Source: Lachnospiraceae bacterium
GTDB taxonomy: Bacteria > Bacillota > Clostridia > Lachnospirales > Lachnospiraceae
Direction: 5' to 3'
Assembly (NCBI GenBank): GCA_900753305.1
Contig: CAADYR010000117.1
Span: 58,205-122,204 of the forward strand
DNA length: 64,000 bases
The notes beneath the pieces are model-generated. The model saw only the letters and a list, made by a program, of their open reading frames with translations, had not been told where the DNA came from and did not search any database. Positions 1 through 8,202 of this stretch are shown in pieces; within the stretch, counting starts at the first letter, position 1; every line of letters starts with the position of its first letter. The position numbers and the translations under genes are program-made.

Positions 1-351
1 ATTTTCTACCGGCTGTCCAATCTTATCCGATGTAGGATGATACAGCATTGTTCCATCTGATGCTACCAGATAGGCGTATGCAGAATCAATGCCCTTCATC
101 TCAATTCCCTGCATTACCGCTGCGTATTCGTCCTGATCGACAAGTTCTGCCGGGATATTGGATATTGTCTGCGCTCCCTGCTCCGCCAGACTCATGATGT
201 AATTCTCGTTCGTATCTTCCAAAATGCTCTTTGCCTCATTATTAGCTCCTATGACACTTCCGATCAGCGTAAAAATCGTGATGGCAATTACAAGCAAAAT
301 AATTTTGAACGAAATTGAATGAATAAAAGTCACCTTTTGTGTTTGTTCCAT
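1..351 (-). CDS. Methyl-accepting chemotaxis protein, N-terminal part (runs off the window)
   Basis: The 117 residues visible start at an ATG complementary to 349-351 with a good ribosome site (AAAGGGG) upstream. A short cytoplasmic start is followed by one membrane segment at about residues 16-35 and the beginning of an extracellular sensor: the stretch around 91-114 (AYAYLVASDGTMLYHP) is typical of Cache-type ligand-binding domains of chemoreceptors. The HAMP and signalling domains would lie beyond base 1. Expected role is transmembrane sensing that signals to CheA/CheW; the ligand cannot be told. It is transcribed divergently from the MATE fragment. A diguanylate cyclase or histidine kinase with the same sensor is an alternative, because the output domain is not in the window. 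Confidence 0.7.
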   Translation of the reverse strand, partial: MEQTQKVTFIHSISFKIILLVIAITIFTLIGSVIGANNEAKSILEDTNENYIMSLAEQGAQTISNIPAELVDQDEYAAVMQGIEMKGIDSAYAYLVASDGTMLYHPTSDKIGQPVEN

Positions 352-433
352 AATAGTTACCCCTTTCGTATTCACAGTTACTTTTTATCATTGTCTTGTA
401 GTACTACTATAAACGCGCAATTTTCACACAAAT

Positions 434-462
434 ATTATATCATAGCAGATATTGCTTGAAAA
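434..462 (-). promoter_or_regulatory. Sigma-A promoter for the chemoreceptor gene
   Basis: On the minus strand TTTTCA (457-462) and TATAAT (434-439) are 17 bases apart, and TG precedes the -10 box by one base (extended -10). It reads toward the ATG at 351. Confidence 0.6.
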
Positions 463-490
463 TAATATTTTTTTATAATTATACATGGTA

Positions 491-520
491 TTGACAGTTA
501 TTAGAAATAATCGCTATTTT
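491..520 (+). promoter_or_regulatory. Probable promoter of the truncated MATE gene
   Basis: A perfect TTGACA (491-496) is followed after 18 bases by TATTTT (515-520), reading toward the ATG at 567. The ribosome site AGAAAGGAA precedes that ATG. Confidence 0.5.
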
Positions 521-566
521 ACCATAAGTCTATATTAATTGTTGATCAGCAGAAAGGAATTTTACT

Positions 567-986
567 ATGAGCAAAACTTTATTCAGGAAATTATTTTCTT
601 ATGATGCTTCTTTGGCAACTTTTGAAACCTCTAATGGCACTATGACCTTACCCCAAATTTTTATTCCCTTCTTTATTGAAATGCTTTTGTTAAACCTTAT
701 GGGAACTATTAATACCTTTATGCTTTCGCATTATTCCAATGATGCAGTAGCTGCAGTCGGCTCCGCCTCCCAGATTCTCTCAATGGTTCTTACCCTGTAT
801 ACTGTAATCGGAACCGGTGCCTCCATTGTTATCAATCATAACCTTGGTGCCAACAATAAAAAAACAGCCTCTGATGCTGCCTTCTGTTCCATCTTTTTCT
901 GTGGTTTTTTAAGCCTGATTCTCGGAACTGTTCTGGCTGCCCTGGCTGATACTGTTCTTGGGGCAATGCATTTGGACTTGTCCTGA
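567..986 (+). pseudogene. MATE-family multidrug/Na+ antiporter, 5' remnant
   Basis: The 139 codons match the start of a MATE transporter: a soluble lead, then the first helices with the family features 'PQIFIPFFIEMLLLNL' and 'VGSASQILSMV' and a 'GASIVINHNLGANNKK' loop. Full-length members have about 450 residues and 12 helices; this one stops after about three, just past residue 133, at TGA 984-986. Immediately afterwards the sequence becomes the 3' end of an AraC-type gene on the other strand, so about 900 bases of the transporter are missing, apparently by deletion. Promoter and ribosome site are intact, so a short membrane peptide may still be made, but transport function is very unlikely. 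Confidence 0.8.
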
Positions 987-1927
987 TCAGTACTCTGCTC
1001 CTCCTGTCTAAGCTGGTATGTTACCTTGCCGTACTGCCCTGATGTAACCCCTGTATACTTACGGAATACCTTGCCGAAGTATCCTTCATCCTCATAACCT
1101 ACTCTATGTGCAACCGCCGATATTTTCATAGAAGTAGTGCTTAAAAGCTCCATTGCATGATGCATCCTGATTTCATTCAGATATAGAAATATGGTTTTCC
1201 CCATATTCGCCTTGAACACCTTGTTCAGATAGTCAAAATTGCAGTTAAACTCCCATTCTATCAGGTTACTGTCTATTTTTTTGCCATAATTCAGATTCAG
1301 ATAATGTAAAAGTGCCTGTACCCGATGATAAGAGTCCGACACTTTACCTTTATCATGCAGGGCAGCTTTCGTAACCATATATCCTGAAATTTCCGTCAAT
1401 ACCTCCAGAATACAGCATCCACAATATACCTTGTAGTTCTCTGATTGCGTGACATTAAGCTCCTTGGCTTCCTCCAGAAGCTCCATTACTCTGATATATG
1501 TTTTTCCATTTTCCAAATCTATCATCTTTGGATATTGTATCCAAGCATCATGATATCTCAGATAAGAGCCATTATCTTCTATCAGGCTTGCACTTCTCTT
1601 CTTTATACATTGTTTGATCATATTTCCATCATCCTGCCTTCTTTTTATCTGAGGATGTCGAAAATGAATATAATAATATTCACAATTAGTTGCTTCTAGT
1701 CCAAAATGTATAAAATCAGGATCTAAAAGAATCACATTTCCTGCCGTCAATGTATATTTTGTATCTCCCTCCTGTAAGTACAAAACACCACTTTTCATCA
1801 CATACAAAATAAATTCATCCGGCTGCCTTTTTCTATGAATATAGGGCGGTTCGAGAACCGCCCTGTCTATCAGTCGTACCTGAGGTACAATATTTCCATT
1901 TATTTTATCTCTATTTTGCAGTCTCAA
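836..1927 (-). CDS. AraC-family transcriptional regulator with cupin sensor; 3' end altered
   Basis: Residues about 20-110 form a cupin-like AraC ligand-binding domain ('MKSGVLYLQEGDTKYTLTAGNVILLDPDFIH'-type strands), and about 210-305 carry two AraC helix-turn-helix units (…AVAHRVGYEDEGYFGKVFRKYTG…). After about residue 315 the frame runs for some 45 codons into the antisense of the MATE fragment (836-986), giving a tail rich in Arg and Ala that is not part of the family; the original stop was probably lost in the same deletion that cut the MATE gene. The start is a TTG at 1925-1927 overlapping the end of the aminotransferase; no ATG lies before the sensor domain, and the ribosome site is weak, so the start is uncertain. 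It probably acted on a nearby transport or sugar gene. Confidence 0.7.
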   Translation of the reverse strand: MRLQNRDKINGNIVPQVRLIDRAVLEPPYIHRKRQPDEFILYVMKSGVLYLQEGDTKYTLTAGNVILLDPDFIHFGLEATNCEYYYIHFRHPQIKRRQDDGNMIKQCIKKRSASLIEDNGSYLRYHDAWIQYPKMIDLENGKTYIRVMELLEEAKELNVTQSENYKVYCGCCILEVLTEISGYMVTKAALHDKGKVSDSYHRVQALLHYLNLNYGKKIDSNLIEWEFNCNFDYLNKVFKANMGKTIFLYLNEIRMHHAMELLSTTSMKISAVAHRVGYEDEGYFGKVFRKYTGVTSGQYGKVTYQLRQEEQSTDQDKSKCIAPRTVSARAARTVPRIRLKKPQKKMEQKAASEAVFLLLAPRL

Positions 1928-3200
1928 GATATTTCTCTACACTGGCAAGTTTTACACATAATACAAATACTTCACACGCCTTCTTCAAATCATCTGGTGT
2001 CGGATAAGAAGGGGCAATACGAATGCTTGTATCCTTGGGATCTTTCTTATATGGATAGGTGCTTCCAGCAGGTGTCATTACGACTCCGGCTTCTTTACAC
2101 AGTGCTACGACACGCTTTGCACAACCTTCAATCGTATCAAATGCAATGAAATAGCCGCCCAAAGGTTTGATCCATGTACCGATTTCCAGTCCACCCAGTT
2201 CATTCTCCAGAGTCTCAATAACAGCCTCAAATTTTGGACGAAGAATTGCCGCATGTTTATCCATATGTTCATATACACCCTGTGCATCCTTAAAGAATCT
2301 GACATGGCGAAGCTGATTAAGCTTATCATGTCCAATCGTCTGAATCGTCATTGACTTCTTGATTTCCGCTATATTAGCCGGAGAAGTAATCAGAGCCGCT
2401 ACACCGGAACCAGGGAAGGTTACCTTGGAGGTGGAACATAATTCATAATAAATGTCCGGATTGCCTGCTTTCTCACACTCTGTAACGATATTAAGGATCT
2501 CTGCCTTGTTATCAGGATACAGATGGTGGATCGCATAAGCATTATCCCAGAAAATTCTGAAATCAGGAGCTGCAGGCTTCAAATTGGCAAATCTGCGAAC
2601 TACTTCATCAGAATATACAACACCACTTGGATTAGTATATTTAGGAACATTCCAGATTCCCTTTACTGCAGGATCATTGTTCACATACTTCTCTACCAGA
2701 TCCATATCGGGACCATCTTCATTTAAAGGAATATTGATCATCTCAATGCCAAAACTCTCTGTGATCGCAAAGTGTCTGTCATAACCGGGTACGGGACATA
2801 AAAACTTGATCTTATCCTGCTTGCACCAGGGAGTATTGCCTCCTACACCATAAAGCATGGCTCTTGCAACCAGGTCATACATTACATTTAAGCTTGAGTT
2901 ACCATACACAATAATATGATCTGTAGGTGCATCCATCAATTCAGAAAACAACTGCTTTGCTTCCGGTATTCCGTCCAGTTCACCATAATTTCTTACATCA
3001 ATGCCTTTAGATGATTTAAAATCCGATTCAGAATTCAATACATCCAGCATAGGTGCTGACAGATCAAGCTGGTCTGCGCCAGGCTTACCGCGGGACATAT
3101 CCAGGGAAATTCCTGATGCCTTAATGGTATCATACTTTACCTGCAATTCTTTTTGCAGTGTTTCCAGCTCTGCCTTGCTTAAATTCTTGTATGCCTTCAT
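1911..3200 (-). CDS. Class I PLP-dependent aminotransferase (AspC-like, Aminotran_MocR family)
   Basis: 429 residues. The N-terminal 'LSKAELETLQKELQ…LDMSRGKPG' signature, the 'NPSGVVYS' substrate/PLP loop, 'IFWDNAYAIHHLY' and the Schiff-base lysine in 'STSKVTFPGSG' place it in the aspartate/aromatic transaminase group often called Aminotran_MocR. It likely transfers amino groups between an amino acid and 2-oxoglutarate in the cytosol; specificity is not readable. I start it at the ATG at 3200, preceded by GAGGAGAAAGTT; a longer in-frame start adds an implausible basic stretch. Its own consensus promoter lies about 145 bases upstream, and the AraC gene follows with a 17-base overlap. Confidence 0.85.
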   Translation of the reverse strand: MKAYKNLSKAELETLQKELQVKYDTIKASGISLDMSRGKPGADQLDLSAPMLDVLNSESDFKSSKGIDVRNYGELDGIPEAKQLFSELMDAPTDHIIVYGNSSLNVMYDLVARAMLYGVGGNTPWCKQDKIKFLCPVPGYDRHFAITESFGIEMINIPLNEDGPDMDLVEKYVNNDPAVKGIWNVPKYTNPSGVVYSDEVVRRFANLKPAAPDFRIFWDNAYAIHHLYPDNKAEILNIVTECEKAGNPDIYYELCSTSKVTFPGSGVAALITSPANIAEIKKSMTIQTIGHDKLNQLRHVRFFKDAQGVYEHMDKHAAILRPKFEAVIETLENELGGLEIGTWIKPLGGYFIAFDTIEGCAKRVVALCKEAGVVMTPAGSTYPYKKDPKDTSIRIAPSYPTPDDLKKACEVFVLCVKLASVEKYLETAK

Positions 3201-3225
3201 AACTTTCTCCTCACTTTGCGCCGTT

Positions 3226-3315
3226 TTATCTTTTCTTCTTATCCGCAGTCGCAACGCCGACCGTTTTCTTTCTCTCTCGTACATGTGAAAGTTTGTGTCT
3301 TTGTTGGACGTACAT
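3226..3315 (-). CDS. Possible 29-codon leader ORF before the aminotransferase
   Basis: Between the promoter at 3346-3374 and the aminotransferase there is an ATG at 3315 with AGAGG four bases upstream, encoding a very basic 29-residue peptide (starting MYVQQRHKLSHVRERKK) and ending at TAA. There is no run of a single regulatory codon and the ribosome-site spacing is short, so translation is uncertain. Confidence 0.2.
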   Translation of the reverse strand: MYVQQRHKLSHVRERKKTVGVATADKKKR

Positions 3316-3345
3316 TTGTCCTCTTTGCAAAAACTTTCTTATGCC

Positions 3346-3374
3346 ATTATAATAAGATAACCATTAAATGTCAA
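3346..3374 (-). promoter_or_regulatory. Consensus sigma-A promoter of the aminotransferase
   Basis: TTGACA (3369-3374, complement) and TATAAT (3346-3351, complement) separated by exactly 17 bases: a perfect match to the housekeeping consensus. The leader is about 140 bases and contains a GGAC-GTCC hairpin. Confidence 0.85.
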
Positions 3375-3404
3375 TTATTTATCATAATTATACAACTATG
3401 TTGT

Positions 3405-4454
3405 TTATTTATAAAAGATTTCCTTTGCAATCTCTACCAGGATAAGCAATGTTACCGGACCTAAAAGAACACCTCCTATTCCATAAAACAATACACCTGC
3501 ATAAACTGCGATCAACATGGCTACAGCAGACACCTGTGTACCGTTTCCCATAAGCCTGGGTTCTAATATTTCACGAATACACACACAGGAAACATATGTT
3601 ACAAATACAATAGCTGCACTCAATATATGCCCTTCAAGCAATTGCATTACGGTTATCGGCACAAGTACAATTCCTGTTCCTATAAAAGGCAGTACATCCA
3701 TAATTCCAGCCAGTATACCATAGAACCATCCTTCTTTGACACCTGCAAATGACAATCCAATGACCGCCGTTACACTAATACATGCTAAAATGATACTTTG
3801 CGTCAGCAAAAATGTCTTCATCATACTTCCAAGCCTTTTACCGATCCGCAAAACAACAGCCAGCAACCTGTCTATTGCCGGAGAAGCTGCCGCTGCCGTA
3901 AGCAGGCCCTGTTTCCAGCCATCTATTTCTCTTGCAAAAAGCACTACACAGATAAAACTCACTAATAAGAAAGAGAGTATTTTCCCCATACTCATCAGAT
4001 ACTGTACTGTCTTGGTGATCAGTGAACTCCCCTGGATACCCAGAAATCCTCTTAAGTTATCAATTCGCCCGGATAACCATGTGTAAAGACTCCCTCCTGC
4101 CAACCCCATATATTCCTCTATCCGTCCGCAGCAATTTTGCATCAGCCCATCGCAGGCCTGTTCGATCCGCATTACATTTCCTGCCAGTGTCTGTGCCTTG
4201 CTCATCATAAAAGTTCCAATTCCCACCAGCAATAATGCCACCAACAGCAGCAGAACAAATAGCAGGCCACCTGCTACGATACTACTGCCCTTTCCATTGC
4301 CCTTACCTCGTCTGGTAAGAGCAATATGCAGTGGTACAACGATTACCAGTGCTACCAAAAGAGGCAGAAAATATGGTAACACATACTTCATAAACCCCAG
4401 AATGACCACTGTCACCACAGCAAACAGTAACACCCGTCCATAATCTCTACGCAT
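3405..4454 (-). CDS. AI-2E/PerM-family permease (YtvI-like)
   Basis: 349 residues with about eight hydrophobic segments: a pair near the N-terminus (about 8-40), one near 55-80, a large soluble stretch (about 85-145) and a C-terminal block of helices containing the family-typical 'GILAGIMDVLPFIGTGIVLVPI' and 'EPRLMGNGTQVSAVAMLIAVY' segments. Members export small molecules; the sporulation protein YtvI belongs here, but substrate is not predictable. I choose the ATG at 4454, behind AGGAAAG; a longer frame from 4520 would overlap mntP. It follows mntP by about 50 bases on the same strand and is probably co-transcribed with it. Confidence 0.75.
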   Translation of the reverse strand: MRRDYGRVLLFAVVTVVILGFMKYVLPYFLPLLVALVIVVPLHIALTRRGKGNGKGSSIVAGGLLFVLLLLVALLLVGIGTFMMSKAQTLAGNVMRIEQACDGLMQNCCGRIEEYMGLAGGSLYTWLSGRIDNLRGFLGIQGSSLITKTVQYLMSMGKILSFLLVSFICVVLFAREIDGWKQGLLTAAAASPAIDRLLAVVLRIGKRLGSMMKTFLLTQSIILACISVTAVIGLSFAGVKEGWFYGILAGIMDVLPFIGTGIVLVPITVMQLLEGHILSAAIVFVTYVSCVCIREILEPRLMGNGTQVSAVAMLIAVYAGVLFYGIGGVLLGPVTLLILVEIAKEIFYK

Positions 4455-4506
4455 AAAAAACCACACTTTCCTATTATCTAGGAATAGTATGGTCCTTTTC
4501 TGCCAT

Positions 4507-5076
4507 TTATATAATACCAAAATGCTGTAACAATATTTTTACACCCAGAAGAATCAGTATAATACCTCCTGTCATCTCTGCTTTTGCCTTGTACTTAGTT
4601 CCAAATACGTTTCCTACTTTTACACCTGCTACAGACAGGCTGAATGTAATAACACCTATAAACAGTACTGCCGGAACGATCATACTTCCAATCTCCATAC
4701 AGGCAAAGGATACACCAACTGCAAAGGCATCAATACTGGTTGCAACTGCCAGTATGAACATCTCTTTTGCACCAAGAGAGGCATCCGCTTCTTCCTCTTC
4801 CTCCTTTGACATGGATTCTTTGATCATGTTGATACCTATCAAGGCCAACAGTACAAATGCGATCCAGTCTGATACAGCATTTACAAACCGTGCAAAGGTA
4901 GTACCAAGTAAATAACCCAGTGTAGGCATCAATGCCTGAAAACCTCCGAACCATGCACCTACGATCACTGCCTGTTTCACTGTAAGTTTCTTCATTGCAA
5001 GTCCTTTACAGATGGACACAGCAAAAGCATCCATTGACAAGCCAACTGCCAACAGAAATAACGTTAATAAATCCAT
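4507..5076 (-). CDS. mntP: Manganese efflux pump MntP
   Basis: 189 residues, six membrane helices arranged as two related halves. The paired motif 'SMDAFAVSICKG' (Asp16) and 'SIDAFAVGVSFA' (Asp116) marks the DUF204/MntP family; these aspartates are needed for Mn2+ export in the Escherichia coli protein. An acidic loop (KEEEEEAD, about 91-98) links the halves. The start is the ATG at 5076 with GGAGG upstream; a longer frame is not supported. Expression is expected to rise with Mn2+ because a yybP-ykoY riboswitch and terminator sit directly upstream. Confidence 0.93.
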   Translation of the reverse strand: MDLLTLFLLAVGLSMDAFAVSICKGLAMKKLTVKQAVIVGAWFGGFQALMPTLGYLLGTTFARFVNAVSDWIAFVLLALIGINMIKESMSKEEEEEADASLGAKEMFILAVATSIDAFAVGVSFACMEIGSMIVPAVLFIGVITFSLSVAGVKVGNVFGTKYKAKAEMTGGIILILLGVKILLQHFGII

Positions 5077-5169
5077 ATTCTCTTTTCCTCCATATTTGCG
5101 GTCGTGGGAGCCACCCACGACCTTTATCACACAGCCAAACTCTGAGGTAACTACAAATTGTTGTTATAA

Positions 5170-5205
5170 TAAGAAAAGGTACAGCCCATAATAAGCTGTA
5201 CCCTT
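5170..5205 (-). terminator. Riboswitch expression-platform terminator of mntP
   Basis: On the minus strand an 8-bp GC-containing stem (GGTACAGC/GCTGTACC, 5178-5185 with 5195-5202) is followed by TTTTCTT. It lies between the aptamer and the mntP ribosome site, so it would stop transcription unless the aptamer prevents its folding. Confidence 0.8.
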
Positions 5206-5214
5206 GAATAATCA

Positions 5215-5385
5215 GTATAATCGAGAGCTATGTACAGCGTATTATAAGTAGTCTGCTACTATGCTATACATGAGTCTCATTAATTAAGATAAGCCAGACC
5301 TGTCGTTAGACCAGTTGGTCAGTATGTTGACTTACCGCGCCCGCCTGTCTGTCCGAACGCCAACTACTCCCTCACGAGTTATGTT
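5215..5385 (-). promoter_or_regulatory. yybP-ykoY manganese riboswitch
   Basis: The roughly 170-base leader between the promoter and the terminator contains the hallmarks of the yybP-ykoY aptamer: a 5' GGGAGTAG element near 5365-5375, a central GTCAACATACT-type stretch (about 5321-5334) and a 3' GAGAC element near 5272-5276, with paired arms between them. This RNA class binds Mn2+ and controls mntP/yebN-type exporters, which matches the gene downstream. Boundaries are approximate; a covariance-model search would settle them. Confidence 0.82.
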
Positions 5386-5389
5386 CCAT

Positions 5390-5418
5390 ATTATATGAAA
5401 AGAATTCCACGCTGTCAA
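5390..5418 (-). promoter_or_regulatory. Consensus sigma-A promoter of mntP
   Basis: Perfect TTGACA (5413-5418) and TATAAT (5390-5395) with a 17-base spacer on the minus strand. It lies just beyond the bioY stop codon at 5422, so mntP has its own transcript. Confidence 0.9.
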
Positions 5419-5421
5419 GTC

Positions 5422-6000
5422 TTAATTCAAACCTGCTCTTTTTAACTGTTTGCGGATCACAGGACCTGCAATCATTGCAATGATGATCTTGGCAAGATCT
5501 CCCAGAATAAACGGAATCACACCTGCTGCAAGTGCTGCTGCAAATCCCATATGTGCTGTATATGCCAACCATGCGGTTCCAAAGAAATAACATACTGCAG
5601 TTCCAAGTACCATACCGATAAAATGCATATAGAGTTTCTTCTCCCATTTCTCGATAAAGAAACCACAGATCAGTGCCATGAAGATAAAGCCGATGAGATA
5701 TCCGCCTGTAGGCCCAAAGAGCTTACCTGCACCGGCTGTGAATGCTGCAAATACAGGGAGTCCTGCCAGTCCAAGTAATAAATAGATACAGTAACTTATT
5801 GTTCCTCTCTTCATACCCAGAACATAAATTGCAAAATAAACTGCCAGATTCGTCAGGGAAATAGGAACCGGGCTTACCGGAATTGCCAGGGATAAAGGTC
5901 CCAAAATACAGGTAACTGCTGCCATAACGCCAATCAACGCCATTGTCTTTGTCTTGCTGGTGGATGCACCTGCTGTTTGTGCTTCTGTGTTTGTACTCAT
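5422..6000 (-). CDS. bioY: Biotin ECF transporter S component BioY
   Basis: 192 residues with a soluble Ser/Thr-rich N-terminus and about six membrane helices. The signatures 'LGPLSLAIPVSPVPISLTNLAVY', 'LLLGLAGLPVFAAFTAGAGKLFGPTGGYLIGF' and 'IPFILGDLAKIIIAMIAGP' (shown in pieces within the protein) are those of BioY, the biotin-binding membrane subunit that works with the energy-coupling T/A modules or alone. A perfect BirA-type operator upstream supports the assignment. The start at ATG 6000 sits one base after the stop of a 25-codon upstream ORF (TAATATG), suggesting translational coupling; the ATG at 6012 is less likely. Confidence 0.9.
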   Translation of the reverse strand: MSTNTEAQTAGASTSKTKTMALIGVMAAVTCILGPLSLAIPVSPVPISLTNLAVYFAIYVLGMKRGTISYCIYLLLGLAGLPVFAAFTAGAGKLFGPTGGYLIGFIFMALICGFFIEKWEKKLYMHFIGMVLGTAVCYFFGTAWLAYTAHMGFAAALAAGVIPFILGDLAKIIIAMIAGPVIRKQLKRAGLN

Positions 6001-6001
6001 A

Positions 6002-6079
6002 TTAATAACCATACCTTTCCATAACCTGCAAATTTTGCGCCGCAGACACAAATTTGCGTGTGAAAAATTCATTTTTCAC
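6002..6079 (-). CDS. 25-codon upstream ORF translationally coupled to bioY
   Basis: In the bioY leader a GTG at 6077-6079 has an excellent ribosome site (AAGGAG, 6 bases away), better than any in front of bioY itself. The frame encodes 25 residues (MKNEFFTRKFVSAAQNLQVM then ERYGY) and ends with TAA at 6002-6004, one base before the bioY ATG. No known leader peptide is recognised. Part of it overlaps a hairpin near 6056-6081. Confidence 0.45.
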   Translation of the reverse strand: MKNEFFTRKFVSAAQNLQVMERYGY

Positions 6080-6100
6080 GCTAATCTCCTTATTTAAAAA

Positions 6101-6159
6101 CTCTCATTGTAAACTTATCGCACGATTAATAGTTTACAATGAGAGTCGCAAATTGTCAA
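6101..6159 (-). promoter_or_regulatory. BirA biotin operator overlapping the bioY promoter
   Basis: A perfect inverted repeat with 15-base arms (CTCTCATTGTAAACT at 6101-6115 and its complement at 6131-6145) contains the BirA-type half-sites TTGTAAAC and GTTTACAA separated by the expected spacing. The promoter TTGACA (6154-6159) with TAAACT (6131-6136), 17 bases apart, overlaps one arm, so bound biotinyl-AMP-BirA would block transcription. Confidence 0.88.
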
Positions 6160-6188
6160 CTTGGTTATTTATTATACGTTAACATTTA

Positions 6189-8186
6189 TCAGCGTCCATA
6201 CTTGTTTTTTACAAACAGTTGTACTTCATAAGGTTTGAGATATTCCTCACGTTCTCCTTCAAGCAGGTTATAGGTATCATTTAAGTGATATACTTTATCC
6301 TCATCTGTATGATTGATCACAAAGAGCCATATCTGACCATCACTTTCTCTGGTCATCAGCTCTACACCGTCCTGTGCAGTACCCAGTCTATCAACATCAC
6401 TTTCCTGTGTAAAGTACTCTATCAGCTCATCCATCAGGTCTGCACCCGGTTGTGTGCCTACATACCATGCCTTACCCTGTCCATAAACATTCTCTGTCAC
6501 TGCCGGAGTCTGCTTATAGAAGCTTGTTGTGTACTCTGCGATCATCTTCGCATCTGTAAGCGTAATGATATCTGCCCACTTTGATACCGGATATTCCTTT
6601 TTACCAAAGAGTACCTGACAATCTTCTGCAAACAGGCAATCATACTCTGGAATCTCTATACCGCACAGTTCTCCCAATCGACCCGGTAATTCTCTGTCTG
6701 TCATGCAGATATTATTGGCATCCTTGACCCCTGCACGCATATCCAGAACCAGATGTCCACCTGCTTCCACATAATCAATGTAGTGCTGCTCCAGTTCAGG
6801 TGTCATAAGATACTGCAATGGTGCAATAACCAGCTTGTACTGCGACAGATCATCACTGTCCTGTACAAAATCCACTGGAATCTTCTTATCATAAAATGCC
6901 TTGTAATATTTCTTCAAATGCTCTACATAGCGCAGATCCGGATGATTGGGCTGAATCTGAAAAGCATAATTTTGTCTGAAGGAATGTACAATGGCTACCT
7001 CTGGTTTCGGCATAGCACCTTCAAATTCATCCATATGTGGCGCAAATGTATGAATCAGCTTCTTGGCTTCTTCATAGGTTCTGCCCGGTCTGCCACTGTG
7101 TCCCAGAATACCATGCCAATACTGCTCTGTACCCATCGCACAGGCTCTCCAGCGGAAGAATACAACTGCATCTGCACCATGCGCTACAGACTGCATTGCC
7201 CATACTGACATCTGACCGGGATCCAGTGCTCTCGCCATGGTTCCCCAGCCGGAGATTCCTGCCTGCTGTTCCATAATCCAGAATGGTTTCTTCTTATAGC
7301 TTCTGACTACATCATGGCAGGCTGCAATATCGCTGTCCGGCTGATGAGGCTGCTCCTGCCAGTAACCCGCAGGATAGATATCGTTGGATACAAAATCCAG
7401 CAGCTCACCCAGATCGTAATAATTTACCTTATCATCAAAGCACATATAATTATGTGTGATAAAATGATTCGGACAATTCTCCCTGATAATATCTGCCTGC
7501 CATTTGGCAAAATCAACGATCAGATCAGAACAGAAGCATTTCCAGTCCAGCATGGCAGATGGATTCTCGCCTACTGCGGTAATCAATGGTGTACTGATCT
7601 GTGAAAAAGTATTATAGCCCTGACTCCAGAATGCAGTACCCCACGCATCATTCAAAGTCTCAATGTCACCATATTTCTTCTCCAGCCACTGTTGAAAGCG
7701 TGCTTTACAGGAATCACACATACACAGATCCCCATGAGAATTACCCAGTTCATTATCAATCTGCCATCCAATTACACCCGGATTATTGGCAAATCTTTGT
7801 GACATATGTGTCACAAATCGTTTGATATGGGCACGATATGTCGGATTGGACTGACAGTCATGATGTCTGCCGCCAAAGTGTCTGACACGCCCCTGTGTAT
7901 CAATTGGCTGTATCTCCGGATTCTTCTCAATGATCCACGCCGGAGGTGCTGCTGTTGGTGTACCAAGAATTGTCTTGATTCCATGCTTGTCCAGAAGTGA
8001 AATCGCTTCCTCAAGCCATTCAAAATGGAACTCGCCTTCTCTCGGTTCCATCTTAAACCATGAGAACTCTGCCATTCTCACAACCTGAACACCCATCTCC
8101 TGCATTAATTTAGCATCTGTCTCCCATCTTTCTCTTGGCCAGTGCTCCGGATAATAATCCACTCCAAAATGAATTTCCATAATCAT
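6189..8186 (-). CDS. GH42 beta-galactosidase
   Basis: 665 residues, the usual length for glycoside hydrolase family 42. The protein opens with 'FGVDYYPEHWP' and has the acid/base glutamate in 'WQIDNELG' (Glu146) and the nucleophile in 'FWIMEQQAG' (Glu306). Cysteines 111, 155, 157 and 160 form the zinc-binding cluster typical of the family. A trimerisation domain follows, then a C-terminal beta domain. No signal peptide, so it acts in the cytosol on beta-galactosides. It is the last gene of a run mtnN-GH42, 17 bases after mtnN, which is an unusual partner. The start at 8186 follows AGAAAGGTAGGT; an ATG two codons later is also possible. Confidence 0.9.
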   Translation of the reverse strand: MIMEIHFGVDYYPEHWPRERWETDAKLMQEMGVQVVRMAEFSWFKMEPREGEFHFEWLEEAISLLDKHGIKTILGTPTAAPPAWIIEKNPEIQPIDTQGRVRHFGGRHHDCQSNPTYRAHIKRFVTHMSQRFANNPGVIGWQIDNELGNSHGDLCMCDSCKARFQQWLEKKYGDIETLNDAWGTAFWSQGYNTFSQISTPLITAVGENPSAMLDWKCFCSDLIVDFAKWQADIIRENCPNHFITHNYMCFDDKVNYYDLGELLDFVSNDIYPAGYWQEQPHQPDSDIAACHDVVRSYKKKPFWIMEQQAGISGWGTMARALDPGQMSVWAMQSVAHGADAVVFFRWRACAMGTEQYWHGILGHSGRPGRTYEEAKKLIHTFAPHMDEFEGAMPKPEVAIVHSFRQNYAFQIQPNHPDLRYVEHLKKYYKAFYDKKIPVDFVQDSDDLSQYKLVIAPLQYLMTPELEQHYIDYVEAGGHLVLDMRAGVKDANNICMTDRELPGRLGELCGIEIPEYDCLFAEDCQVLFGKKEYPVSKWADIITLTDAKMIAEYTTSFYKQTPAVTENVYGQGKAWYVGTQPGADLMDELIEYFTQESDVDRLGTAQDGVELMTRESDGQIWLFVINHTDEDKVYHLNDTYNLLEGEREEYLKPYEVQLFVKNKYGR

Positions 8187-8202
8187 ACCTACCTTTCTAT
8201 TA

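Noticed and set aside
836..980. C-terminal tail of the AraC protein as a genuine domain
   Set aside because: It is the exact antisense of the MATE coding sequence, so it is better explained by loss of the normal stop.
6753..7208. 151-codon plus-strand frame within the GH42 gene
   Set aside because: Shadow of the beta-galactosidase code, with no ribosome site or recognisable motif.
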